Below, one piece after another: positions 44,384-51,425 of a DNA stretch of 52,910 nucleotides (within the stretch, counting starts at the first letter, position 1; each line of letters begins with the position of its first letter). The stretch spans positions 1 to 52,910 of the forward strand of contig NZ_JAAMPT010000197.1 of assembly GCF_012911605.1 (NCBI RefSeq), written 5' to 3'. The position numbers and the translations under genes are program-made. Origin of the DNA: Flavobacterium solisilvae. Its GTDB lineage: Bacteria; Bacteroidota; Bacteroidia; Flavobacteriales; Flavobacteriaceae. Under the pieces are notes generated by a model. It worked only from the letters and a program-made list of their open reading frames with translations. It ran no database searches and was not told the DNA's origin.

Positions 44384-46636
44384 ATGAAAACTAAAGTATT
44401 AATTATCGTTTTTCTGTTTTTTATTACTCATTTACTTGTTGCGCAAAACATAGTGCGTTACGATTTGTATGTTCGCGATACTATTGTCAATTATTCTGGT
44501 AAAGAAAAAAGAGCCATAGCAGTTAATGGTCAAATTCCAATGCCAACACTAACGTTTACCGAAGGTGATATTGCCGAAATTTATGTACACAACGAATTAA
44601 AAGAAAGCACATCGTTACATTGGCACGGACTATTTTTGCCTAATAAAGAAGATGGTGTACCTAATTTAACACAAATGCCAATCAAACCTGGTACTACTCA
44701 TAAATACACTTTTCCAATCATACAAAACGGAACACATTGGTATCATAGTCATTCTGGCTTACAAGAACAAATCGGAATGTATGGAATGTTCATCATGAAT
44801 AAAAAACAAAATGATAAAACATTCCGAAAAGGAATTGATGATTTACCAACTGTTCCAGTTATTTTAAGTGAATGGACTGATTTAAAACCAGAAAACGTTC
44901 ATAGAATGTTACACAATGCAACCGATTGGTTCGCCATCAAAAAAGGTACTACCCAAAGTTATGCAGAAGCTATAAAGCAAGGTCATTTCAAAACAAAAAT
45001 TGCCAACGAGTGGAAGCGCATGAACGCAATGGATGTGAGCGATGTGTATTATGAAAAGTTTCTTATTAATGGTAAAAATGAAAATCAATTATCACAATTC
45101 AAAGGCGGTGATAAAGTTCGATTGCGAATAGCTAATGGCGGTGCTTCATCTTATTTTTGGCTAACTTATGCTGGAGGAAAGATTACTGTAGTTGCCAGTG
45201 ATGGTAACGATGTTGAACCAGTTGAAGTAGATCGATTATTAATTGCGGTATCAGAAACCTATGATGTTATTGTTACAATTCCTGCCGATAATACTTCCTA
45301 CGAATTTTTAGCAACTCCAGAAGATAGAACTAAATCAACTTCATTATACATTGGCAATGGCATCAAACAATTAATTGCTCCTTTACCTAAATTAAAATAT
45401 TTTGAAGGTATGAAAATGATGAATGGCATGATGAAAATGAACGGCGACTTGGACGATATGGGAATGAGTATGTCCTTAAACCAAATGGATATGAATGTAG
45501 TAATGTATCCAGAAATAACTGGTGCTACAAATGCAAAAAACAAAGAAAATGAGAGTAGTATGGAAATGAAAAATGACCATTCCAACCATAATCAAAATCA
45601 ATACAATGCCAATAAGCTATCTAGTATTACAACACTCAACTATGCAATGCTAAAAGCAACTGATAAAACGACATTACCCAAAGATGCACCAGTAAAAGAA
45701 CTTCGTTTTGAGCTTACAGGAAATATGAACCGATACGTTTGGAGTTTAGACAATAAAGTAGTTTCTGAAACCGATAAAATACTTATAAAAAAAGGAGAAA
45801 ATATTAGAATTACGCTTTACAATGGTTCCATGATGCGTCATCCAATGCACTTGCATGGTCATGATTTCAGAATTATTAATGGTCAAGAAGAGTTTGCGCC
45901 TTTAAAAAATGTAATGGATCTAATGCCAATGGAAACAAATATTATTGAATTCAATGCAAATGTTGAAGGCGATTGGTTTTTTCATTGTCATATTTTATAC
46001 CACATGATGGCAGGTATGGGAAGAGTTTTTACCTACGAAAACCAAGCTCCAAATCCACTTATTCCAAATCCCAAATTAGCACAAAGAAAATTATTTGCCG
46101 ATGATAGAGCTTTTCACATTATGGCTGAAAATGATTTTGCTACCAATGGAAATGATGGAATGGCGATGATCCAAAATACACGTTGGAGTTTAGGAGCAGA
46201 ATGGCGATTAGGGTATAATGATATGCACGGCTATGAAGCAGAATTCCACTTAGGAAGATACATAGGAAAAATGCAGTGGTTAATGCCTTTCATTGGTTTC
46301 GATTGGCGTTACAGAAAAATGAACGGAGAAATCGAAAAAAATATTTTTGGACAAGAAAACACCAAAGATAAAAGAGCCGTTTTAAGTGCAGGAGTTAATT
46401 ACACACTACCAATGTTAGTAATTGCACAAGCCGAAGTTTTTCAAGATGGAAACGTAAGATTACAATTAATGCGTGAAGACATTCCAATTTCTAAACGATT
46501 AAGAATGGGTTTTATGGTTAATACAGATACAGAATTCATGCTCGATGCTCGTTATATTTTAAAAAGAAATGTAAGTCTAAGAACGCATTACGATAGTGAT
46601 ATGGGATTTGGATTTGGATTGAATTTGAATTACTAA
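44384..46636 (+). CDS. Multicopper oxidase (CopA-like) fused to a CopB-like outer-membrane barrel
   Basis: This 750-residue protein has a signal peptide, three cupredoxin domains (about 25-560) and all copper motifs: HWHGLF and HWYHSHSG near the start, HPMHLHGHDF and HCHILYHMMAGMG near residue 490-550. A Met-rich loop (MMNGMMKMNGDLDDMGMS) may bind Cu(I). Residues about 570-750 show barrel strands ending in a C-terminal Tyr, like the CopB outer-membrane protein that normally is a separate gene. It would oxidise Cu(I) to Cu(II) in the periplasm and be held at the outer membrane. It closes the copper region. Confidence 0.9.
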   Translation: MKTKVLIIVFLFFITHLLVAQNIVRYDLYVRDTIVNYSGKEKRAIAVNGQIPMPTLTFTEGDIAEIYVHNELKESTSLHWHGLFLPNKEDGVPNLTQMPIKPGTTHKYTFPIIQNGTHWYHSHSGLQEQIGMYGMFIMNKKQNDKTFRKGIDDLPTVPVILSEWTDLKPENVHRMLHNATDWFAIKKGTTQSYAEAIKQGHFKTKIANEWKRMNAMDVSDVYYEKFLINGKNENQLSQFKGGDKVRLRIANGGASSYFWLTYAGGKITVVASDGNDVEPVEVDRLLIAVSETYDVIVTIPADNTSYEFLATPEDRTKSTSLYIGNGIKQLIAPLPKLKYFEGMKMMNGMMKMNGDLDDMGMSMSLNQMDMNVVMYPEITGATNAKNKENESSMEMKNDHSNHNQNQYNANKLSSITTLNYAMLKATDKTTLPKDAPVKELRFELTGNMNRYVWSLDNKVVSETDKILIKKGENIRITLYNGSMMRHPMHLHGHDFRIINGQEEFAPLKNVMDLMPMETNIIEFNANVEGDWFFHCHILYHMMAGMGRVFTYENQAPNPLIPNPKLAQRKLFADDRAFHIMAENDFATNGNDGMAMIQNTRWSLGAEWRLGYNDMHGYEAEFHLGRYIGKMQWLMPFIGFDWRYRKMNGEIEKNIFGQENTKDKRAVLSAGVNYTLPMLVIAQAEVFQDGNVRLQLMREDIPISKRLRMGFMVNTDTEFMLDARYILKRNVSLRTHYDSDMGFGFGLNLNY

Positions 46637-46661
46637 AAATAGAAAAACTTTCATTAATCAT

Positions 46662-46669
46662 TATCTTTG
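46662..46669 (+). promoter_or_regulatory. -7 element of the methyltransferase gene
   Basis: TATCTTTG fits TAnnTTTG and lies 16 bases before the start codon at 46685. No convincing -33 TTG is found at 17-23 bases upstream, so the promoter call is partial. Confidence 0.4.
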
Positions 46670-46684
46670 TGAAAAATAGTAATA

Positions 46685-47299
46685 ATGGGAAATAATAAAT
46701 CACATTGGGAAAATGTTTTTGCAACTAAAAATCCTAGCGAAGTAAGTTGGACACAAAAATATCCAAAAACATCAATAGATTATTTAGAAAATCTGAACCT
46801 ATCTATAGACGCCAATATAATTGATGTTGGTGGTGGCGACAGCAATTTAGTGGATGCTTTATTAGAAAATGGATATAAAAATATTTGGGTTTTAGATATC
46901 TCTGAATTTGCTTTAGAAAGAGCAAAAAAACGATTAGGAGAAAAAGCAAATAAAGTGCATTGGATTGTTTCCGACATTACGCAATTCAGTACAGATATTA
47001 AATTTGATTTTTGGCACGATAGAGCTGTTTTTCATTTTTTGACAGAACAAGAAAATATTGATAAATATGTTACTTTAGTTAATAATTCTATAACTGAAAA
47101 TGGAAATTTTCTATTGGGAACTTTTTCAGAAAAAGGTCCACTCAAATGCAGTGGTTTAGAAATAAAACAATATTCTGAAAATACTATGAAACATACTTTT
47201 AGTGAAAATTTTGAAGCTGTAAAATGTTTTACAGAAAATCATACTACACCATTTGATACAATACAAAATTTTCAGTTTTGTGGTTTTAAAAAAATATAA
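46685..47299 (+). CDS. Class I SAM-dependent methyltransferase
   Basis: This 204-residue protein has motif I as IIDVGGGDSNLVD (about 40-52), an acidic motif II in IWVLDISEFALE, and a middle motif DFWHDRAVFHFLTE. It resembles small methyltransferases or thiopurine-type enzymes found near metal-resistance genes in Flavobacteria. The substrate cannot be told. It lies 48 bases after the oxidase gene and is the last gene before the long gene-free region. Confidence 0.9.
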   Translation: MGNNKSHWENVFATKNPSEVSWTQKYPKTSIDYLENLNLSIDANIIDVGGGDSNLVDALLENGYKNIWVLDISEFALERAKKRLGEKANKVHWIVSDITQFSTDIKFDFWHDRAVFHFLTEQENIDKYVTLVNNSITENGNFLLGTFSEKGPLKCSGLEIKQYSENTMKHTFSENFEAVKCFTENHTTPFDTIQNFQFCGFKKI

Positions 47300-47522
47300 A
47301 ATAAGTATTACTTAGAGAAAATGTTTTATAAATCAGCAATCATTTTTTACCATTATCTCATTCAGCTGCACAAAAATTGCTCCTAGTCCAAGTATTCCTA
47401 GCATCAATTCTTTGTTTGCTTCATTTCACTAATTTCATTTATAAATAACGAGAACGTACTTTTTCGTTTAGTGGTAAATTGACGTTTTAGGTTTTCAGTT
47501 GCCACTCCTTAGCCAACGCTCC

Positions 47523-47592
47523 AAAAAAAATTACTGGCACAGTTTTTAGAAAAAACACGTACACTTCGTGACTTGCGCCAGTAATTTTTTTT
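47523..47592. repeat. Hairpin H1
   Basis: A perfect 16-bp stem: AAAAAAAATTACTGGC (47523-47538) with its complement (47577-47592). A small inner hairpin CACG/CGTG (47556-47559 and 47567-47570) lies in the loop. It is enclosed by CAACGCT (47514-47520) and AGCGTTG (47635-47641), which pair outside it. Confidence 0.8.
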
Positions 47593-47611
47593 CCCAAGCT
47601 GTGTTACATAA

Positions 47612-47682
47612 TTGAGTATTATAGTTCATCACAAAGCGTTGTTATTGTTTTTTTGGTTTTTGCAATGAAGCTATAATATCAA
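47612..47682. repeat. Hairpin H2
   Basis: TTGA, TATTATAG and TTCAT in the left arm (from 47612) pair with ATGAA, CTATAATA and TCAA in the right arm (to 47682), with single-base bulges between the blocks, giving about 17 pairs. Confidence 0.6.
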
Positions 47683-47716
47683 CTATGTAAAACAGCCGCA
47701 CAGCCAACGCGCTTGC

Positions 47717-47811
47717 CAGTGGCTCCAGGACAACATTTTTTGTAGCTAGAACATTGGTTTGATATATTCAACAATAAGATGAGCTACAAAAAACACCGTC
47801 CTTCACCACTG
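47717..47811. repeat. Hairpin H3
   Basis: Three stem blocks separated by internal loops: CAGTGG/CCACTG (47717 and 47806), GGAC/GTCC (47728 and 47798) and TTTTTTGTAGCT/AGCTACAAAAAA (47736-47747 with 47782-47793). AGCCAACGC precedes it at 47702, as it precedes H1 at 47511. Confidence 0.75.
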
Positions 47812-47831
47812 TCTTAAACAACATTCATTAT

Positions 47832-47869
47832 TTCATAGGAAAGTTTACAGTTAAAGTTTATTCTATGAA
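47832..47869. repeat. Hairpin H4
   Basis: TTCATAG (47832-47838) pairs with CTATGAA (47863-47869). This is the weakest of the series. Confidence 0.45.
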
Positions 47870-47926
47870 CGTTTGCCATTACTGTCTTTATCAACTTTGT
47901 GGTTAAATAGGTAGTGTTTTCATTGC

Positions 47927-48000
47927 TTTTGTAAGTAATAAAATGGCTTTTGATTTAAGTAAATTTGCCTAGTGTAAAAGCCATTTTATTACCCACAAAA
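47927..48000. repeat. Hairpin H5 (type 1)
   Basis: A perfect 17-bp stem (47935-47951 with 47976-47992) is continued outward, across an AA/CC mismatch (47933-47934 and 47993-47994), by TTTTGT/ACAAAA. The loop contains ATTTGCCTA. Flanks, mismatch and loop are shared with H8. Confidence 0.9.
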
Positions 48001-48012
48001 CCAAAATTCCCA

Positions 48013-48203
48013 GTAAGAGTATCATTTTTTATTTGCCAGAAAACCAGCAGTAATTGCTTCAGCGAAAAAACTGATGCCATACCGTTACTAAAATGTTTAT
48101 TTAAAGTTTGAAGTATTATCTTTCTTTTAAGTCTTTGGCATCAGCTTTTCCACTAAAGCAATCAGAAACATCCCAATAAGCAAATAAAAAATGATACCCT
48201 TAC
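48013..48203. repeat. Hairpin H6 (type 2), compound
   Basis: A 24-position outer stem (48013-48036 with 48180-48203) has a single A/C mismatch at 48018 and 48198. Inside are two more stems, ATTGCTT/AAGCAAT (48053 and 48156) and CTGATGCCA/TGGCATCAG (48071 and 48136). This makes about 39 pairs in total. Confidence 0.9.
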
Positions 48204-48210
48204 TTGCGCT

Positions 48211-48237
48211 ACTGCCTCATCGCACTAGGTAAGCAGT
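48211..48237. repeat. Hairpin H7
   Basis: ACTGC/GCAGT and CT/AG with a three-base bulge form a small hairpin just before H8. Confidence 0.4.
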
Positions 48238-48245
48238 TGCATTGT

Positions 48246-48323
48246 TTTTTTTAAGTATAGAAAATGGTTTAGATATTATATCGATTTGCCTATGGTAAAA
48301 ACCATTTTCTATACCCAAAAAAA
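48246..48323. repeat. Hairpin H8 (type 1)
   Basis: A perfect 16-bp stem, GTATAGAAAATGGTTT (48255-48270) with 48299-48314, is extended over an AA/CC mismatch by seven T-A pairs. The loop contains ATTTGCCTA. It is homologous to H5 with compensating base changes in both arms. Confidence 0.9.
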
Positions 48324-48336
48324 TCAAATAGTATGA

Positions 48337-48387
48337 AATGGTCACAAAGTACAATTCCAAGAAAAAAGACCATTACGTTTGACCATT
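48337..48387. repeat. Hairpin H8b
   Basis: AATGGTCA (48337-48344) can pair with TGACCATT (48380-48387). A second partial partner GACCATT (48368-48374) gives an alternative stem. Confidence 0.55.
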
Positions 48388-48409
48388 AAAAACAATAAAA
48401 ACTTCAAAC

Positions 48410-48493
48410 GAAAGAGTATAAATTTTCAAAACAAAAAAATAATTGGTATGGAATTTTATTTCTGTTTTCTGTTTTGAAAATTTATACCCTTTC
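48410..48493. repeat. Hairpin H9 (type 2)
   Basis: A perfect 18-bp stem (48416-48433 with 48470-48487) is extended, beyond an A/C mismatch at 48415 and 48488, by GAAAG/CTTTC. The outer design AAGAGTAT...ATACCCTT is shared with H6. Confidence 0.9.
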
Positions 48494-48602
48494 CAAGAAC
48501 AGTTATCTTTCTAAAGAACTTTCCAAAATCAGTTTTCAATGGAACATTTCCGTTTTCGAGGAAAAATAAAAAAATAAATAAAAGAAAGTAAAGTTAAGTT
48601 CC

Positions 48603-48755
48603 GGTTTCAAGAAAAACAAGTTCAAGCCCTACGGGTTTTAGAAAAAATCTCCACCCAAACCGTTTCGCAACAACATTCACTTCCAACTTCACGCCCACTC
48701 TTCCGATGATATATCGGGTAGTATTTTTTCTAAAAAACTTGTTTTTCTTGAAACC
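48603..48755. repeat. Hairpin H10, 33 pairs with one bulge
   Basis: A perfect 20-bp stem (48603-48622 with 48736-48755) is followed, after a 13-base bulge on the left arm, by a 13-bp stem (48636-48648 with 48723-48735). An inner CCGAT/ATCGG hairpin lies near 48702-48717. A T-rich run follows at 48773-48798. Confidence 0.9.
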
Positions 48756-48894
48756 TCCACTTGATGGACGACTTTCTTTTTTTTCTTTTTTTCTTTTGAA
48801 AAATTTTAATGGGCGGAGCGTAGTGAGGCACACCTGCATTCATCAGAAACACCAATGAGAATTAGAAGAAAGACTAATTTTTAAATCCGAAAGT

Positions 48895-49317
48895 ATGCCA
48901 AATTTCATCATTAAAACGCACCGAAAAGACACTCTTTACGCCAAACCATGCTTATTCATACTTAACAAAGGGTTGAACAGCGGAAAACCACAAAAAACGC
49001 CATTTACAAACAGCTTTGTCGTGATTTTTCAAAACGAAGAAGATTGCGAAAATATTTTCTGGATAACCTACAGTCTTTGGCAGTCCAAGTTTTGGCACAG
49101 AAACCTTTGTGGTTCAGTTATTCCATTTCTAAGAATGGGTGATTTCATCAGAGAATTTTCCGCGAAAGCTGAGGAAATGCTCCAAGATTTTGAGCAACAT
49201 AAAAAAGATGTTGAAACACTTCGTCTTTTAGAGCTAAAGGAGAAACAATTTCATCAAAATATCAATCTTATCAACGATTTGAAGCGAGTAATTCTGCATC
49301 GCTATCATAAAAAATGA
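48895..49317 (+). CDS. Hypothetical protein, possibly DUF6943-like
   Basis: This 140-residue soluble protein has an N-terminal mixed part with FIIKTHRKDTLYAKPCLF and FWITYSLWQSKFWHRNLCGSV, then a C-terminal coiled helix (about 90-140). Its general pattern resembles the Bacteroidota family DUF6943, known only from mobile regions, but this recollection is weak. Its stop overlaps the next start by ATGA, so the two genes are coupled. Function is unknown. Confidence 0.6.
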   Translation: MPNFIIKTHRKDTLYAKPCLFILNKGLNSGKPQKTPFTNSFVVIFQNEEDCENIFWITYSLWQSKFWHRNLCGSVIPFLRMGDFIREFSAKAEEMLQDFEQHKKDVETLRLLELKEKQFHQNINLINDLKRVILHRYHKK

Positions 49318-49520
49318 AGTCTTATTTTAAATCGATAATCATGAAACTATTTATTTTGTACCAAACAGACAAATGGAAATCCAAAGCATCAAGAGTATGT
49401 TTTGGGATATTCGACACCAGAGCCAAAGCAATTGATTGTGCCAAATGGCAAGAACTCTACAACTTTAATTCAGAAGTTGTGGTATTAGAAGTAACACTCA
49501 ATTTATTTGAAGAGGTTTAA
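49314..49520 (+). CDS. Small hypothetical protein
   Basis: This 68-residue protein (ATG 49314, coupled to the preceding gene by an ATGA overlap; ATG 49341 would give 59 residues, MKLFILYQTDKW) has a beta-alpha-beta-like pattern with CFGIFDTRAKAIDCAKWQ. No family is recognised. It ends just before a strong bidirectional terminator. Confidence 0.6.
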   Translation: MKSYFKSIIMKLFILYQTDKWKSKASRVCFGIFDTRAKAIDCAKWQELYNFNSEVVVLEVTLNLFEEV

Positions 49521-49525
49521 AAAAT

Positions 49526-49555
49526 AAATGCCTAGTCAATATTGACTGGGCATTT
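49526..49555. terminator. Bidirectional terminator between convergent genes
   Basis: A 15-bp near-perfect palindrome, AAATGCCTAGTCAAT followed directly by its complement with one G-T pair, ends in T residues. It lies between the + strand small gene and the - strand methylase-like gene. Confidence 0.75.
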
Positions 49556-49557
49556 TG

Positions 49558-50064
49558 CTACACATTAATAAAGTTTAAGTCATTCTTCAGATGAAGTTTC
49601 CATGTAAACCAGGATGTTTGAAACCAACTTCCTTTTTTTTCTTTGATAAAATTAAATCGCTTACTTGGTATCAAAACTTGAACTCTGTTTTTTTGGAACA
49701 TTTCGCTTCGCTTTCTACCTTCTAATGTTGTTATAGGCAACAGCATCATAAAAGGTTTATCCAATTCAAAAGCACGTTTCAAGAATTGATCTTTCAAAGA
49801 ATAAGGCGGATTTGTAATAATCAAATCATACTGTTGAGGTTCGTATTCAAAAAAATCTAAACCATCGTTTAAGTGTGATCTTATGACTTCAAAACCATTA
49901 GCTTTTAAAACATTGACAATTTCGCTATTCTCAATTGCGGTACATTCCCAAATTATTTTAACCCCATCTGGAATATAAGGAAGAATACATTCTACAGCTT
50001 CTTTAGGCGTATATAATTCATCAAAAGCACCTCTTTTTATATAATCTATTTTATTTTGTATCAT
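49558..50064 (-). CDS. DNA methylase-like protein (NPPY motif)
   Basis: This 168-residue protein has motif IV as LIITNPPYSLKDQF (about 83-96) and a likely motif I region IIWECTAIENSEIV (about 38-50) that is degenerate. NPPY is typical of N6-adenine methyltransferases, and small enzymes of this kind are common in phages of Bacteroidota. Without a clear glycine-rich motif I it may be a weak or inactive enzyme. It is followed by the terminator at 49526 and preceded by another at 50084. Confidence 0.7.
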   Translation of the reverse strand: MIQNKIDYIKRGAFDELYTPKEAVECILPYIPDGVKIIWECTAIENSEIVNVLKANGFEVIRSHLNDGLDFFEYEPQQYDLIITNPPYSLKDQFLKRAFELDKPFMMLLPITTLEGRKRSEMFQKNRVQVLIPSKRFNFIKEKKGSWFQTSWFTWKLHLKNDLNFINV

Positions 50065-50083
50065 ACAAGTTATTTTTTAAATG

Positions 50084-50113
50084 AAAAAGCCCATTCCATC
50101 AGGTTTGGGCTTT
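50084..50113. terminator. Terminator at the end of the compact minus-strand operon
   Basis: AAAGCCC (50086-50092) and GGGCTTT (50107-50113) pair over 14 bases. On the minus strand the stem is followed by TTTTTC, matching termination of the operon that ends at 50155. Confidence 0.7.
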
Positions 50114-50154
50114 CATTTGTTTAACCCAAAGGTCACCACAACTAGAGTTAAACT

Positions 50155-50331
50155 TTATTTTTTGTGCTTCTTATTTATGCTTTTAAGCAGTAATGAAATC
50201 GTAAAACTGACAATTGCTCCAACAGTAGCCAAGACAACCGTTTTTGCTATATCATCAGAAGAAAGATTAGGAACAATACTTAAAAACGTACCTCCAGCAG
50301 TTCCCATCAATGTGGGATTATTTGCTGTCAT
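50155..50331 (-). CDS. Small membrane protein, 58 residues (holin-like in size)
   Basis: An open frame on the minus strand starts with ATG at 50331 and encodes 58 residues: MTANNPTLMGTAGGTFLSIV, one strong membrane helix (VVLATVGAIVSFTISLLL) and a lysine-rich end (SINKKHKK). It overlaps the preceding gene by 14 bases, as the genes above it do, which supports it as real. Size, membrane segments and basic tail resemble phage holins, although no family is recognised. Confidence 0.65.
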   Translation of the reverse strand: MTANNPTLMGTAGGTFLSIVPNLSSDDIAKTVVLATVGAIVSFTISLLLKSINKKHKK

Positions 50332-50530
50332 CAGTTGTAGTTAGCTGACTTGCAGCCGACAAAACTCCTCCAGCAACTGCCAAATAACCACCAATTGTAG
50401 TGACTACAACTGGTAACGCTATTGGAGCTGCTAAAATAGTTCCGCCAACAGCAGCCAATGCCAAACCAACATTTCGAAGCACTTTAAAAAATTTCGGTAT
50501 TGGTGCTTTTGCTCTTTTAATTAAACTCAT
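50318..50530 (-). CDS. Small two-helix membrane protein
   Basis: This 70-residue protein has a basic N-terminus (SLIKRAKAPIPKFFK) and two alanine/glycine-rich helices (VGLALAAVGGTILAA and GYLAVAGGVLSAASQL). It overlaps its neighbours by 14 bases on each side. It could form a pore or act with the 58-residue protein. No family is recognised. Confidence 0.65.
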   Translation of the reverse strand: MSLIKRAKAPIPKFFKVLRNVGLALAAVGGTILAAPIALPVVVTTIGGYLAVAGGVLSAASQLTTTDDSK

Positions 50531-51026
50531 GGCTCATTTTTTTAGGGTAACGATTAAACAATGTCGTAGTAGAACCTTTTCCTCCACCACCAATATCAGA
50601 ACTATCTCGATGGCTTTCCCTTTTTATGATTATAATGTCTTTAGAGCCACCAATCTCTTTGGAAGAATAATTTCCAGTAGAGGTGTCTTTTCTTCCACCA
50701 ATTCCATTGGTTTCACTAGAGCTTCTTTGAAGTGTTCCGCTCGAACTTTTCCCACCACCAATACTATCGCGGGATTGAGTTGCGCATTCACCTTTAATTC
50801 CTTTGCAACCTCCAATTTCTCCATCAGTACTTAATCCGCAAGTACATCTTGAAAAGCTTTCATCAAAATCTGACTTTAAATTAAACTCACTTTTTGGCAA
50901 AGTATCTGAATTAGATTGATCATCACAACTTGTGAAACCAATAGTCATTAATAAAACAAGCATTAACATTTTAATACTTCTAAAAATACGATTTGTTGAA
51001 GCAGTAGCTCCTAATAAATTTTTCAT
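50517..51026 (-). CDS. Lipoprotein with five IGGxK repeats
   Basis: This 169-residue protein has a lipoprotein signal ending in MTIGFTSCDDQ (start at Met20 is also plausible). The mature part is low-complexity and contains five repeats: IGGCK, IGGGK, IGGRK, IGGSK and IGGGGK, spaced about 16-20 residues. Four other cysteines sit near the beginning of the mature chain (CTCGL, GGC, GEC). I do not know the family. In a lysis-type setting a small lipoprotein could act as an outer-membrane spanin, but this is speculative. Confidence 0.6.
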   Translation of the reverse strand: MKNLLGATASTNRIFRSIKMLMLVLLMTIGFTSCDDQSNSDTLPKSEFNLKSDFDESFSRCTCGLSTDGEIGGCKGIKGECATQSRDSIGGGKSSSGTLQRSSSETNGIGGRKDTSTGNYSSKEIGGSKDIIIIKRESHRDSSDIGGGGKGSTTTLFNRYPKKMSHEFN

Positions 51027-51029
51027 CTT

Positions 51030-51425
51030 TTAAGATTTAATAATTAATAAAACTTTTTCTGCGCTATCTAAAGCACGATATACCGAGTTTTTCAACTTGA
51101 TAAATGCCTTTCTTGACATCAGACCTAAACCTGGTCCAGAAAGTTTTGTAACTGGAGCAATACAACCATTTAGTTCTTTTAGTGCATTATTGGCAGGATG
51201 AAATAGAATAAAATTTCTATCTTTCACATCAATCACTTCCAAATGCCATTTAAACTTCCGACTGTATCGCTTTCTAATAAAATACTTCCCTTCCGGAATG
51301 CAGGAAACCTTCGTTTCGTTCATCTTCCAAGGCAACTCAATTGTGTTACAAATTAATTTGCCATCGCATTCGAGTTTACCATTTGTTCCATCAGGGAAAT
51401 AAGTTCTAGTGAGCAATAAGACCAT
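51030..51425 (-). CDS. DUF5675-family protein
   Basis: This 131-residue protein matches DUF5675 by its pattern: CNTIELPWKMNE at the beginning, IPEGKYFIRKR, then LFHPANNALKELNGCIAPV. The His and the Gly-Cys-Ile in this last stretch resemble the active site of cysteine enzymes acting on cell walls. The family occurs in phages and mobile elements of Bacteroidota and has no established activity. It overlaps the preceding gene by one base and ends 3 bases before the lipoprotein start. Confidence 0.8.
   Translation of the reverse strand: MVLLLTRTYFPDGTNGKLECDGKLICNTIELPWKMNETKVSCIPEGKYFIRKRYSRKFKWHLEVIDVKDRNFILFHPANNALKELNGCIAPVTKLSGPGLGLMSRKAFIKLKNSVYRALDSAEKVLLIIKS

Larger units (their letters stand above)
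47300..48894. other. Gene-free region of ~1.6 kb with an array of long hairpins
   Basis: No coding frame here looks real. The stretch 47511-48755 is filled with long, mostly perfect inverted repeats, each given as its own entry below. Two hairpins (47927-48000 and 48246-48323) are clearly homologous in stem ends, loop and flanks but carry compensating changes in both stem arms. I interpret the region as a structured RNA, or a DNA region acting when single-stranded. It ends in a T-rich stretch (48773-48798). Confidence 0.75.

Noticed and set aside
47511..48755. Integron cassette array with attC sites
   Set aside because: The hairpins vary in stem and share ends, like attC, but I find no GTTRRRY/RYYYAAC pairs at their ends, no cassettes with genes between them and no integron integrase.
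48594..48839. Minus-strand open frame of 81 codons
   Set aside because: It lies across the arms of hairpin H10 and has low-complexity Lys/Phe content; the open frame is a by-product of the inverted repeat.
258..50140. GGTCACC near 260, 2365 and 50130
   Set aside because: Three copies of a 7-base word in 53 kb, one inside a coding region, are likely chance.
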